64,000 nt of DNA from Bacteroidota bacterium (GCA_016715505.1 JADJZY010000035.1:1-64000), one strand, 5' to 3'; counted from the first letter of the stretch, positions 19,214-28,226 are shown. Numbers and translations are program-made. The notes: generated from the letters alone by a model not told the origin.

Positions 19214-20191
19214 ATGCTTACAGATACATTTAACCGGAATCATCATTATCTGCGTATTTCGCTGACGGATGTGTGTAATTTTCGATGTTTGTATTGTATG
19301 CCCGAAGATGCACAGTTTATGCCTTCGGCCCGATTGATGTCGGCAGATGAAATTGAGCAGATCGCACGGATTTTTGTTGCACAAGGTGTAGATAAAATTC
19401 GTTTAACCGGCGGAGAACCCCTGGTCAGAAAGGACGCGGCTGATATCATGCGTCGCTTGGGGAAATTGCCCGTTGAGTTGACCATGACCACCAATGGCAT
19501 GTTGTTACATCAATATGTTGAAGTGATGCAGGAAGCCGGAATGACTTCTGTAAATATCAGTTTGGATACCCTGCAGTCGCAGAAGTTTTTGCAGATCACC
19601 AAACGTGATGCTTTTTATCAGGTTCGGCAAAATATTGACCTGATGCTGGAAAAAGGTTTTCGTGTCAAAGTGAATTGCGTTGCCCTCAGAGGATGGAATG
19701 ATGATGAAGTGATTGATTTTGTTTGTCTGACCAAAGAACTTCCTCTACATATTCGTTTTATAGAGTTTATGCCCTTCAAAGGCAATCAGTGGGCAGGGGC
19801 TTCGGTTTATCCTTATGAGGAATTAATACAACAAATTTCAGCGCAGTTCGATATCGTGAAATTAAAAGATGAATTGCATGATACCACCCGGAAGTTTAAG
19901 GTGATTGGTCATACCGGCACCTTCGCGGTGATTACAACCATGAGTCAACCATTTTGCAGTGGCTGTAACCGCTTACGATTAACCGCAGATGGTAAAATGA
20001 AGAACTGTTTGTTTTCGGAAAATGAATCAGATATCCTGGGCCCATTTCGCAGGGGAGAAGATATTTTGACCATCATCCAACAAAATGTTTTGGATAAAAA
20101 AAAGGAAACTGGCGGGCAACTTTTACGCAAGTACGAAGACATGGATTCGGAAAAAATTGTGAATCGGAGTATGGTTCATATTGGAGGTTAA
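19214..20191 (+). CDS. moaA: GTP 3',8-cyclase MoaA
   Basis: First enzyme of molybdenum cofactor synthesis, a radical SAM protein that converts GTP to 3',8-cyclo-GTP. From ATG 19214 (MLTDTFNRNHHYLRISLTD) it has 325 residues; an ATG at 19202 in frame is the alternative. The N-terminal cluster motif is C21-NFR-C25-LY-C28 and the GGEP motif follows (RLTGGEPLVRKD). The second cluster is built by CSGCNRLRLTADG...NC. It ends with the functional GG dipeptide (HIGG). It opens the Moco operon, with moeA 15 nt downstream, and is complete. Confidence 0.97.
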   Translation: MLTDTFNRNHHYLRISLTDVCNFRCLYCMPEDAQFMPSARLMSADEIEQIARIFVAQGVDKIRLTGGEPLVRKDAADIMRRLGKLPVELTMTTNGMLLHQYVEVMQEAGMTSVNISLDTLQSQKFLQITKRDAFYQVRQNIDLMLEKGFRVKVNCVALRGWNDDEVIDFVCLTKELPLHIRFIEFMPFKGNQWAGASVYPYEELIQQISAQFDIVKLKDELHDTTRKFKVIGHTGTFAVITTMSQPFCSGCNRLRLTADGKMKNCLFSENESDILGPFRRGEDILTIIQQNVLDKKKETGGQLLRKYEDMDSEKIVNRSMVHIGG

Positions 20192-20206
20192 TTTAATCAG
20201 GACAAC

Positions 20207-21436
20207 ATGATTACAGTGAATGAGGCACGGATAAAGATTGAACAACACACGCTTCCCCTGTCACCTGTTCTTGTACCAATCATCGATTCTCTGGGTGCTG
20301 TATTGGCACGAGATATGGAGGCTCCTATCGATTCGCCACCTTTTGATCAATCTGCTATGGATGGCTATGCCTTTCGATGGTCGGACCTGCAGGCTGATTC
20401 CTATCTTATTTTGCAAGGGGTTGTTGCAGCTGGCGACACTTCCGCAACAACTTTACTTCCGCATCATTGTTTGCGTATTTTCACCGGTGCGGCCATTCCT
20501 GAAGGGGTCGATACCGTCATCATGCAGGAAAATTGCCGCAACGAAAATGGAAGAATTTATATGGACTTAAGTTCAACCATACAAGGCGCCAATATTCGGC
20601 CTGCTGCTTCGCAATGTAAACAAGGCACCCTCATTCCCCTACAAGGAAGCATTTTACAGGCTGGCGGGATTGGTTATTTGGCTGGATTAGGGATTGCGGA
20701 GTTGAGTATTCTGCCGAAACCAAAGGTAGGGATTATTGTCACCGGCAAAGAATTGGTTACACCAGGAACAGCATTGCAATATGGTCAGATTTATGAGAGC
20801 AATGCCTGGATGCTGATGGCGGCTTTACGCGAAGGAGGTATTCATGTCGGCCATCATACGCGGGTGGGAGATGATTTAAAGGAAACCATAGAGGCCATAC
20901 GTGAAGAGTTGATGCGCTGTGATGTTATTTTACTCAGCGGTGGAATTTCGGTTGGCGACTATGATTTGGTCAGGGAAGCACTATTCAGTTGTGGCGTGGA
21001 AGAAATTTTTTATAAGGTGAAACAAAAACCGGGCAAGCCATTTTTTTTCGGTAAAAAATCCGGCACTTTGATTTTTGCTTTACCGGGAAATCCGGCTTCG
21101 GTGCTTACTTGTTTTTATCAATATGTTGTTCCGGCAATTAGAAAAATGCAAGGGCTATCATTTGATCCACCACGTGTTCAACGTTTATTGTTGCATGACT
21201 ATTTTAAGAAGGGCAGCCTCACTCATTTTTTAAAGGCCAAGGTGGATGATCATTCAGTGACGATTCTCGACGGACAGGAATCGTATAAATTAAATGCTTT
21301 CATCGAAGCGAATGCGTTAGTGATGTTGGAACCTGATCAGCAACAATTTCAAAAAGGCGATTCATTAGAAGTGTTACCATTGAATACAATCTGGAGTTCA
21401 TCAAATACTGAATCATTAAAATCAGCATCCTCTTGA
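20207..21436 (+). CDS. moeA: Molybdopterin molybdenumtransferase MoeA
   Basis: 409 residues, the usual MoeA length. It inserts molybdate into adenylylated molybdopterin. Seen: the N-terminal domain (SPPFDQSAMDGYAF), the MoCF-binding domain with GQIYESNAWML, LLSGGISVGDYD, KPGKPFFFG and ALPGNPASVLTCF, and the C-terminal barrel with the KKGSLTHFLKA segment. The Asp of GGISVGDYD is the usual catalytic acid. The stop TGA at 21434-21436 overlaps the likely TTG start of the next gene (TTGA), which suggests translational coupling. Confidence 0.97.
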   Translation: MITVNEARIKIEQHTLPLSPVLVPIIDSLGAVLARDMEAPIDSPPFDQSAMDGYAFRWSDLQADSYLILQGVVAAGDTSATTLLPHHCLRIFTGAAIPEGVDTVIMQENCRNENGRIYMDLSSTIQGANIRPAASQCKQGTLIPLQGSILQAGGIGYLAGLGIAELSILPKPKVGIIVTGKELVTPGTALQYGQIYESNAWMLMAALREGGIHVGHHTRVGDDLKETIEAIREELMRCDVILLSGGISVGDYDLVREALFSCGVEEIFYKVKQKPGKPFFFGKKSGTLIFALPGNPASVLTCFYQYVVPAIRKMQGLSFDPPRVQRLLLHDYFKKGSLTHFLKAKVDDHSVTILDGQESYKLNAFIEANALVMLEPDQQQFQKGDSLEVLPLNTIWSSSNTESLKSASS

Positions 21437-22175
21437 GTCAGATACTCTTTCTTATTTTTTTGCCGATTGTAGCTTTTTATATAGTTCAGTTGGGCATGGC
21501 GGAGCAAGTGCTTATCTCGCCCTGATGGCTTTGCTGCAATTTGTACCAGAGCACATGAAACCGATTGCCTTGTTGTTGAACATCCTTGTTTCTCTGATTG
21601 CATTTTTACTCTTTTACCGCAAAATCCAGATGCCCTGGAAACTCTTCCTGACGCTTTGTGCAAGTTCTATTCCTGCTGCTTATTGGGGTGGGAGCTTGCC
21701 CATTGAACCCCATTGGTATAAATGGATCCTGGGGCTCATTTTATTCATTCCAACCTGGCGTTTATTAAAAAATCATCAGCAAGCCGAAAGGCCGGTTCGT
21801 CCTTTTAATCCATATGCCACATTGGGTATTGGGGCTGCCATTGGGTTTATTTCGGGCCTCATAGGTATAGGTGGAGGTATACTCTTATCGCCTGTGCTGA
21901 TTTTTTTACGATGGGCCCATTTAAAAGAAACCGCCTGCATCAGTGCCCTCTTTATTTTTGTTAATTCTGTTTCCGGGTTGATGGGTCAGCAGAAATCATT
22001 AAAAACATTGTATGATATTTACCAAGCCGAGTGGTTTGTATGGATGATGATTCTCGCGGTATTGGGTGCCATAAGCGGAGCATATTTTGGCGCAAATAAA
22101 TTAAATACTCGTATGATGAAAATATTTTTAGCTGTAGTTTTGGCAACAGCCTCAATCAAATTATTGCTCGCATGA
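21433..22175 (+). CDS. TSUP/TauE-SafE family membrane transporter (one-base loss near 21477)
   Basis: The long frame from 21525 lacks the first membrane segment. In the neighbouring frame the overlapping TTG at 21433 reads (M)SQILFLIFLPIVAF. One missing T in the run at 21474-21478 then joins it to LYSSVGHGGASAYLALMALLQF, the conserved TSUP N-terminus. Restored length is about 248 residues with about eight helices. The second TSUP repeat begins at GAAIGFISGLIGIGGGILLSPVLI. TSUP proteins move sulfite, sulfonates or related small anions. Lying between moeA and moaD, with an ATGA overlap to moaD, it is part of the Moco operon. Handling of a sulfur compound or of molybdate is an inference from context only. 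Confidence 0.85.
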
Positions 22176-22405
22176 AAATTCAATTACGCGTTTTTGGTCC
22201 TATCACCGATGTTCTTCAAAATCAGGAGATGGATTTTGCAGAGCAAACTGCTGTTTCTCAATTCAAGGAAAAGCTGTTGCTTCAGTATCCAGCCTTAAAT
22301 CAGCAAACATTTGTCATTGCAGTAAATCATAAAATGGCAGAAGCCGATTTGATATTGACAAAAGGAGATGAAGTGGCCTTGCTTCCACCTTTTTCCGGAG
22401 GTTAA
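22172..22405 (+). CDS. moaD: Molybdopterin synthase small subunit MoaD
   Basis: 77 residues with the beta-grasp (ubiquitin-like) fold and the required C-terminal Gly-Gly (LPPFSGG). The terminal glycine is adenylylated by MoeB and carries the thiocarboxylate sulfur used by MoaE. Start ATG overlaps the transporter stop (ATGA). FAEQTAVSQFKEKLL and KGDEVALLPPFSGG are typical. Complete. Confidence 0.95.
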   Translation: MKIQLRVFGPITDVLQNQEMDFAEQTAVSQFKEKLLLQYPALNQQTFVIAVNHKMAEADLILTKGDEVALLPPFSGG

Positions 22406-22415
22406 TGAACATACA

Positions 22416-23198
22416 ATGAATCGGTACTTAAGACAAATCATGTTGCCTGATTTTGGATTGCAAGGCCAGCAAAAATTAAAAGCATCTGCCGCATTGGTTG
22501 TAGGTGCCGGTGGATTGGGTTGTCCGGCATTACAATATTTAAATGCTGCCGGTATTGGTACAATTGGTATTGTGGATGCTGACCGGGTGAGCGAAAATAA
22601 TTTACACCGACAAATTCTTTATACGCCTAAGGATATTGGAAGATATAAGGTGGAAGCAGCCCGCGAAATACTTAGCATGCAAAACCCTGAAACACAAATT
22701 CATATTTATCCAGAACATTTGAACGAACAGAATGCACTGGATATCGTTGCCGATTATGATATCATCCTGGATGGTACAGATCATCCGGCGTGCAGATACT
22801 TGATCGCAGATGCATGTGAAGTCAACAACAAACCCTGGGTTTATGCTGCCCTTTATGCGCATGAAGGACAACTAGCGGTCATGAATCATTTGCATGAGGG
22901 TATTCAATGTAATTATAGAGATGTGTTCCCCTGGTCCGAAAATCATTTGCCCCCGCCGGCTTGCCATGAAGCGGGTGTGTTAGGTGTATATACCGGCATC
23001 CTCGGGAGTATGCAGGCTGCCGAGGCCATCAAGGTGTTGACAGGATATCGGGAGGCCATGAGTAATCGTATTTTGTACATTCACTTTGGAAATTACGCAT
23101 CTTACAGCATCGAAATCCGACCTGACCGCAATCGTATCCGGGTAAATGAGAAATCGTTTTACTTTCAACCCCGCGGAACACAAGATCAACTTACCTGA
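22416..23198 (+). CDS. moeB: MoeB/ThiF-type adenylyltransferase
   Basis: 260 residues from ATG 22416, 10 nt after moaD. It adenylylates the C-terminus of MoaD. Seen: MNRYLRQIMLPDFG, the nucleotide loop VVGAGGLGCPALQYL, VSENNLHRQILY with the Arg finger, DGTDHPACRYLIAD, and the catalytic-loop Cys in PPACHEAGVLGVYTG. The two CxxC zinc pairs usual in E. coli-type MoeB are absent: YRDVFP stands where YRCLFP is expected, and no CPxC occurs near the C-terminus. There is no rhodanese domain, so the sulfur donor must be another protein. Confidence 0.92.
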   Translation: MNRYLRQIMLPDFGLQGQQKLKASAALVVGAGGLGCPALQYLNAAGIGTIGIVDADRVSENNLHRQILYTPKDIGRYKVEAAREILSMQNPETQIHIYPEHLNEQNALDIVADYDIILDGTDHPACRYLIADACEVNNKPWVYAALYAHEGQLAVMNHLHEGIQCNYRDVFPWSENHLPPPACHEAGVLGVYTGILGSMQAAEAIKVLTGYREAMSNRILYIHFGNYASYSIEIRPDRNRIRVNEKSFYFQPRGTQDQLT

Positions 23199-23200
23199 TT

Positions 23201-23671
23201 ATGCAAAAGAAAAAAAAGAATGTTTTTATAGAAGGACCTATCAGTTCTGAATTTATTGCACAATCCATTGCCAAACATAGCAGTCAAACAAATATTGGAG
23301 CCCATGCTATTTTTCTAGGGCAAGTACGAAACGACAAAATGGAAGACGCTGCCGTTGTGGGAATAGAGTATAGTAGTTATCCTGAAATGGCCGATGAAAT
23401 TTTTGATCAAATGCGGGAAGAAACTTTCGCCAAATTTCCATTGACCTGCATGCATATTTACCACAGCCTGGGATTGGTGAAAGCAGGAGAAATTTCTTTG
23501 TTTGTTTTTACTTCTGCTATTCACCGACGAGAAGCGCTCGATGCTTGTGACTGGATTGTAGAACGCATCAAAAAAGAAGCTCCGGTTTGGGGCAAAGAAA
23601 TTTTAGATAATCACACATATAGTTGGAAAACCAATTCTGTTACACCTTTGAATAAGAAGGTTCATATTTAA
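23201..23671 (+). CDS. moaE: Molybdopterin synthase catalytic subunit MoaE
   Basis: 156 residues, 2 nt after moeB. With MoaD it converts cyclic pyranopterin phosphate to molybdopterin. Family motifs: IGAHAIFLGQVRND, GIEYSSYPEMADE, HSLGLVKAGE, HRREALDACDWIVERIK, and the active-site lysine region PVWGKEIL. Complete and of normal length. A lysine-rich start (MQKKKKNVF) is the only small oddity. Confidence 0.96.
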   Translation: MQKKKKNVFIEGPISSEFIAQSIAKHSSQTNIGAHAIFLGQVRNDKMEDAAVVGIEYSSYPEMADEIFDQMREETFAKFPLTCMHIYHSLGLVKAGEISLFVFTSAIHRREALDACDWIVERIKKEAPVWGKEILDNHTYSWKTNSVTPLNKKVHI

Positions 23672-23676
23672 AAGTT

Positions 23677-24588
23677 ATGGTAGATATTACATTTAAACAA
23701 TTTTCGCTGCGCAAAGCCATTGCCAAAGCCGTGGTGGAAGTTTCGGCCCAAAGCACGATTGAGGCGCTGATCAACAATCAGGTTCCGAAGGGGCAGGTAT
23801 TTGAAATGGCGAAAACTGCCGGACTATTTGCCGTAAAAAAAACCAGTGATCTCATTCCCGATTGTCATCCATTACCTGTTGAATATTGTGCTGTTCATTA
23901 TGACATCAAAGATTTGGAAATTCATATTCGAATGGAAGTGCATACCATCTATAAAACCGGTGTGGAGGTTGAAGCCATGCATGGTGTTTCCGTGGTGGCT
24001 CTCACGATGTACGATATGCTCAAACCAATTGATAAGGGCATTGTCATTCGGGATATTTCTTTGCAGGAAAAGGTGGGTGGAAAAACCGATTTGAAAAAGG
24101 ACCTTCAAGCTGAACTTCGTGCACAGGTTATTGTATGCTCAGATACCATTTCGGCGGGTAAAAAAGAAGATCAAGCCGGGAAAAATATCATGGGGTTACT
24201 AGAAAAATTTCAAGTGCAGGTTGCGGATTATAAGGTTATTCCGGATGAAAAAGAGATTATACAGGAACAGATTTGGCAAGCCGTTTCGAACAAAGTCAAC
24301 CTGATTATTTTAACAGGAGGTACCGGTCTTTCACCGCGTGATGTTACACCTGAGGCAGTGATTCCTCTCTTAGACCGGCGACTTCCGGGTGTAGAGGAAG
24401 CCATACGGTCATATGGTCAACAACGCACAGCCTATGCAATGTTGTCGAGAAGTGTTGCAGGAATGATTGCGCAAACATTGGTATTGGCATTGCCGGGTTC
24501 CTCACGTGGCGCTCTTGAATCGATGCAAGCTATTTTTCCGGGCATCCTGCATATTTTTCAGGTGAACAAGGGGCAGCGGCACGAATAA
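23677..24588 (+). CDS. moaCB: Bifunctional MoaC-MoaB fusion
   Basis: 303 residues. The N-terminal part (1-148) is MoaC, cyclic pyranopterin monophosphate synthase: MVDITFKQFSLRKAIAKA, KGQVFEMAKTAGLFAVKKT, DLIPDCHPLP, GVEVEAMHGVSVVALTMYDM, and KVGGKTD. The C-terminal part (about 149-303) is MoaB/MogA-like, molybdopterin adenylylation: VIVCSDTISAGKKEDQAG, ILTGGTGLSPRDVTPEAV, LPGVEEAIR and ALPGSSRGALESMQAI. The fusion joins the first-step partner of MoaA to the step before MoeA and is known in Bacteroidota. It is the last gene of the operon. MobA for the dinucleotide form is not in the window. Confidence 0.95.
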   Translation: MVDITFKQFSLRKAIAKAVVEVSAQSTIEALINNQVPKGQVFEMAKTAGLFAVKKTSDLIPDCHPLPVEYCAVHYDIKDLEIHIRMEVHTIYKTGVEVEAMHGVSVVALTMYDMLKPIDKGIVIRDISLQEKVGGKTDLKKDLQAELRAQVIVCSDTISAGKKEDQAGKNIMGLLEKFQVQVADYKVIPDEKEIIQEQIWQAVSNKVNLIILTGGTGLSPRDVTPEAVIPLLDRRLPGVEEAIRSYGQQRTAYAMLSRSVAGMIAQTLVLALPGSSRGALESMQAIFPGILHIFQVNKGQRHE

Positions 24589-24720
24589 GATTAGCTACTC
24601 CTGGGAATTTGTTGCTGGCAATTTTACGATTATCGGAAGGGAAAAGGTGCTGCGCATTTATATGAGCACCCCAAACCGTAATTCTCTCCAGAATGTAATG
24701 GTATCAACTATTTGCGCTTT

Positions 24721-24753
24721 AAACGGCAGGTCCTGCTTATATGCCGTTTTTTT
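24721..24753. terminator. Bidirectional terminator hairpin
   Basis: AAACGGCA (24721-24728) pairs with TGCCGTTT (24742-24749), with A's before and a T run to 24753 after. It can end the Moco operon on the + strand and the YdeI pair on the - strand, whose last codons lie inside the hairpin. Confidence 0.7.
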
Positions 24754-25333
24754 GTCTACGGAATTGTGGTGGTTTAAGATTTTGGTTTGCTAGTTCCACA
24801 ATTTCTGTTATTCTTTTTTGTCTTGTTTCTTGGCGTTTTGCAAGCGTAAGCCATTGTAAAATATTTCTTTTGTCAGACCGGCTTAAAGTGAGGAAATATT
24901 GTTTTGCGTTTGGTCTCGTCTCAAATTCCTTTTCCAAGTCGATTGGAATAATGAGTGCTTCTGCTTCATCCAAAATTGTCCAACTGCCGTTTTGTTCTGC
25001 TTTCTCAACTATTTCAAAACCAGCTTTTGTCATAAGCCCCTCATTCGTTAGTCGTTCGATTTTATCCTTATTAATTTTTGACCAAATACTCTTTTCTTTT
25101 CTTCGGCTAAAAAATTGCATAAACTTATGTTCGTCTATTGGTTTTGATTTGCTGTCTATCCAGCCAAAACAAAGTGCTTCATCAACCGCTTCGCTATAAG
25201 TTACTGTCGGAATATTCGATTTCTTTTTGTAGTAAATGAGCCAAACAGATTGTTTTTTATCGTGATTGACTTGAAGCCATTCTCGCCAGTCTTGTCGACT
25301 TTTCGGGTAAAATGTTTGAATCTCTTTTTCCAT
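24737..25333 (-). CDS. YdeI/OmdA-family protein
   Basis: 198 residues (MEKEIQTFYPKSRQDWREWL, VWLIYYKKKS, EAVDEALCFGWIDS, SRRKEKSIWSKIN). These are the motifs of the YdeI/OmpD-associated family, named for protection against some antimicrobial peptides; the biochemical role is unknown. It lies one base after the following YdeI-type gene in transcription order, so both form a two-gene operon. The codons are richer in A/T than in the Moco operon, in line with an accessory gene. Complete. Confidence 0.85.
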   Translation of the reverse strand: MEKEIQTFYPKSRQDWREWLQVNHDKKQSVWLIYYKKKSNIPTVTYSEAVDEALCFGWIDSKSKPIDEHKFMQFFSRRKEKSIWSKINKDKIERLTNEGLMTKAGFEIVEKAEQNGSWTILDEAEALIIPIDLEKEFETRPNAKQYFLTLSRSDKRNILQWLTLAKRQETRQKRITEIVELANQNLKPPQFRRQKNGI

Positions 25334-25334
25334 T

Positions 25335-25814
25335 TTATTTCCGTTTATTTCTAGGTATTGTTGGGTTGTTTATAAGTTCAATGGTTTTTGAAATTTGTTT
25401 ATCAATGTCTTTTATTTTGCTGATTAGAACAATGATGGTTCTTTTCTTTCCGTCTGTCAATTGATCAAACTTATTTTTTAATTCGTTATCCTGTTCGAGT
25501 AGGATTTCAATGGTTTCAGGAAGTTGAATCCCTAAAGGGTTTGGGTCTTCAATTAATTCAAATGGAATGGTTTCTCCTAATTGTCGTCCAATTAGTTTGA
25601 AGCGTTTTGTTGAAATGATCATAAAGTAATTACCATCACCTAAATGATTTAGTCCACATTGAAATGACATTTTATCGTCCAGTTTACAAATAAATCTGGT
25701 TTTTTCTTTGTTTTCAAACTTTTCTACAATTTCTGCGTTCACTTTCAAAAAATAATAGCCTCCTTTTCTTTTTTCCAGTTGCCCAATGATTTGTTCGCTT
25801 TTGAAATTCTTCAT
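25335..25814 (-). CDS. DUF1905 + YdeI-type C-terminal domain protein
   Basis: 159 residues from ATG 25814 (MKNFKSEQIIGQLEKRKGGYYF); a frame from 25871 without a better start adds 19 residues. The first half is a DUF1905-like beta barrel (LKV...KTRFICKLDDKMSFQCGLNHLG, FMIISTKR). The second is the YdeI-type helical tail (LPETIEILLEQDNELKNKFDQL, IDKQISKTIELI). Such proteins are often paired with or fused to YdeI. The function is not known. It is first gene of the pair with the OmdA-family gene. Confidence 0.75.
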   Translation of the reverse strand: MKNFKSEQIIGQLEKRKGGYYFLKVNAEIVEKFENKEKTRFICKLDDKMSFQCGLNHLGDGNYFMIISTKRFKLIGRQLGETIPFELIEDPNPLGIQLPETIEILLEQDNELKNKFDQLTDGKKRTIIVLISKIKDIDKQISKTIELINNPTIPRNKRK

Positions 25815-25914
25815 TTCTCGGTTTGAAAATTTTCTTTGATCGTTTTGGTCGTTTAAAAAGGCATATATCAACTATTTTCATGATAATCAGCGAGCCCTGT
25901 TCATTCGCATTTTG

Positions 25915-27534
25915 TTAAGGCTGTATGGTGCCAATAAAAGCATTGTTGTTACTTTCCCAGAAAATGAAATCGAGTCCATCTACAATGCCGTCGCCGTTCA
26001 GGTCTGAACTGAAATAGCCTCCTGAAAATTGGTTGCTGTCATCTTCCCAATCATTATAATCCAATCCATCTATCACTTCATCCTGATTAATGTCGCCTGA
26101 ATAAAAGGCAAAATGTGTTGGATCTATCATATACTGATTATTCCCATAGGCTTTCAGTATTTGATTGCTGAAATCATATGTGTTGAATAATTGCATTTGA
26201 ATGGGCACACTGCTCCAGGTAGCACAATGGTTGCGATGTTTGATGCGAATGTAGTAGGAAGCACCCCACGATGTTTCCGGGAACCAAGCCTGGCAAGTGC
26301 CATTTTGAAGTAGTAAAGCCTTTGTTTGAAAAGCCAGGTTAAATGGCGACTGTGCATGATGTAAGGAAACTAAAACAGTATCGGTATGGGTGGTATTGAT
26401 ATTGTTTTCAATGCCTTGTTGATATAATACCTTTTGCATGAGGTTGTTGGCGATGAGATAGCCTTGTAAATAAAGTTGCAGATTTACTTTTGTGGAGCAA
26501 TTTCCATACAGGAGATAATGACTTTTTGCGGGCGATTGGGTGAGAAGTCCGTATTGCGCATTATTCACCAGGTTATTTCCGTAAGCTGTCAGGTTCGAAA
26601 ATTGTCCATTGCTACTCATGCAACGTTGTGGGCAAACATCATTATTCCAACCCCAGGCATACCATCCTACTTTTTTTTGTTGACAGATGTTTAATAGCGC
26701 CTGATAATTGAGGTTGTATTGGCAATTGGTGGTATTGTCCTGTTGATTGGCAATTTCACCCAATACGATGGCCACATTTTTGCTCAGGGCATAGTTGATT
26801 TTATTCAACATTTGCACCGAATCATTGCCAGCATAACTATACCAATAAGCATGTGCACTAAAGATGAGATTATGTGAAGGATCGGCTGCAAGTAAGGCAG
26901 GAGCAGCATCAGCCAGAAAATCAAGATGTTGTCCGCAATCAGGGGCATCAATCATCAAAGGAACCAGAATATTGTTGCTGCGCAGCGTATTTACGATATT
27001 GGAATAGGTAGTGATAAAAGTATTTTTTGCGGCTTGGGTATTGCCCATCCAAAGAACGTACAAGGCTTCGTTAGCAATATTCAGAATGAGACTGTGTTTG
27101 TATTTTTGAATGAGATTAAGGACTGCTGTTTGCGTAAACCAGGTTGCAAGTGTGTTGAGCGCAGCCGGACTATTGGCGCAAGTTTGATCATGTAATTCAA
27201 GCACCGGTATAAGTTTATGTTGAATACATTTTGAGAGGGCACTGTCCAATAAAACCAGATTGGCATAAGTGCTGGCCGGTGTGCCGCTGCTCCCTGTTTT
27301 ATACCATACCAAACGTACGGTATTGGCGCCACTCAATGCGATTTGTGGAATGAGCAATTCTGTGGGCGACCATCCCCAGTTATACGGCGCGTAATTAACT
27401 CCCCGCAGCAATAGGGTGTCCTGGCAGGGGCCCAAAATATATTTTCCACTTGTATGAATGGTTTGTGTCGTTTGCGATTGAACTTGAATTGATAGCACAA
27501 GTAGAAAACTGAAGATAAATAAAATCGTTTTCAT
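25915..27534 (-). CDS. Secreted GH5-family glycoside hydrolase with C-terminal dockerin-like module
   Basis: 539 residues from ATG 27534, which opens signal peptide MKTILFIFSFLLVLSIQVQSQ; an upstream in-frame start adds 13 residues and no function. GH5 (beta/alpha)8 barrel in about 25-340: LLLRGVNYAPYNWGW, acid/base E156 in LNIANEALY, SAHAYWYSYAG, nucleophile E260 in VLGEIAN, YAWGWNN. Mannanase or endoglucanase activity is likely; the subfamily is not decided. Residues about 350-539 form a module shared with the surface protein at 44914-48363. It ends in two calcium-loop-like repeats (GDINQDEVIDGLDYNDWE, DLNGDGIVDGLDFIFWE). No ordinary T9SS sorting domain is present, so the shared module may take its place. 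Confidence 0.85.
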   Translation of the reverse strand: MKTILFIFSFLLVLSIQVQSQTTQTIHTSGKYILGPCQDTLLLRGVNYAPYNWGWSPTELLIPQIALSGANTVRLVWYKTGSSGTPASTYANLVLLDSALSKCIQHKLIPVLELHDQTCANSPAALNTLATWFTQTAVLNLIQKYKHSLILNIANEALYVLWMGNTQAAKNTFITTYSNIVNTLRSNNILVPLMIDAPDCGQHLDFLADAAPALLAADPSHNLIFSAHAYWYSYAGNDSVQMLNKINYALSKNVAIVLGEIANQQDNTTNCQYNLNYQALLNICQQKKVGWYAWGWNNDVCPQRCMSSNGQFSNLTAYGNNLVNNAQYGLLTQSPAKSHYLLYGNCSTKVNLQLYLQGYLIANNLMQKVLYQQGIENNINTTHTDTVLVSLHHAQSPFNLAFQTKALLLQNGTCQAWFPETSWGASYYIRIKHRNHCATWSSVPIQMQLFNTYDFSNQILKAYGNNQYMIDPTHFAFYSGDINQDEVIDGLDYNDWEDDSNQFSGGYFSSDLNGDGIVDGLDFIFWESNNNAFIGTIQP

Positions 27535-27638
27535 GGGTTGTTGGATTGGTTTTATAAAGTTAGCGTAAAACAAGAATAAAATGGAACTCGAAAGATGAGG
27601 TGCAATAAATGTTCCATTTCAACTTTATGTTTGCAGTT

Positions 27639-28226
27639 ATGGAACCACAATTGGATCAAAATTTTTGGAACGAACGTTATCGAAGTGGAAATACTGGTTG
27701 GGATTTAGGCACAGTGAGTCCGGTGTTTTTGCCCCTCATCCAACAGTTAACAAATCATCAAATAGCCATTCTCATCCCCGGGGCCGGTAATGCTTACGAG
27801 GCTGAATATCTTGCTGATCAGGGTTTTCAGGATATTACTGTCCTGGATATTTCCGAAGAGGTTTGTGAACGACTTCGTACTAAATGGAAGAACCAGGCTT
27901 GCATAAAGGTATTGTGCACAGATTTTTTCACTCATCAGGGGCAGTATGATTTAATTTTGGAACAAACTTTTTTTTGTGCCATAGATCCGGCTTTGCGACC
28001 TCAATATGCGGCCCAGATGTTTCAACTCCTCAAACCGAATGCATTGCTGTCAGGTGTTTTGTTCAATAAGGTCTTCGAAGGCGGACCTCCATTTGGTGGA
28101 AATCCGGATGAGTACATGGCTTATTTTAAACCCTATTTCGAATTTGAAATATGGGAGCCTTGTTTAAACTCGGTAGCACCACGGGCCGGCGCAGAATGGT
28201 CTATCGGCTTACGAAAACCTGCTTAG
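27639..28226 (+). CDS. TPMT-family SAM-dependent methyltransferase
   Basis: 195 residues from ATG 27639. Family hallmarks: WNERYRSGNTGWDLGTVSP at the N-terminus, the SAM-binding motif ILIPGAGNAYEAEYLADQGF, acidic VLDIS, DFF after motif III, and EQTFFCAIDP, as in bacterial thiopurine S-methyltransferase-like proteins. These methylate small thiols or related compounds; the substrate is unknown. Complete. Its TAG stop is the first codon of a long inverted repeat (28224-28468). Confidence 0.88.
   Translation: MEPQLDQNFWNERYRSGNTGWDLGTVSPVFLPLIQQLTNHQIAILIPGAGNAYEAEYLADQGFQDITVLDISEEVCERLRTKWKNQACIKVLCTDFFTHQGQYDLILEQTFFCAIDPALRPQYAAQMFQLLKPNALLSGVLFNKVFEGGPPFGGNPDEYMAYFKPYFEFEIWEPCLNSVAPRAGAEWSIGLRKPA

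Noticed and set aside
27626..27633. TATGTTTG as promoter of the methyltransferase
   Set aside because: It matches TAnnTTTG but ends only 5 nt before the ATG, so transcription would begin at or after the start codon.
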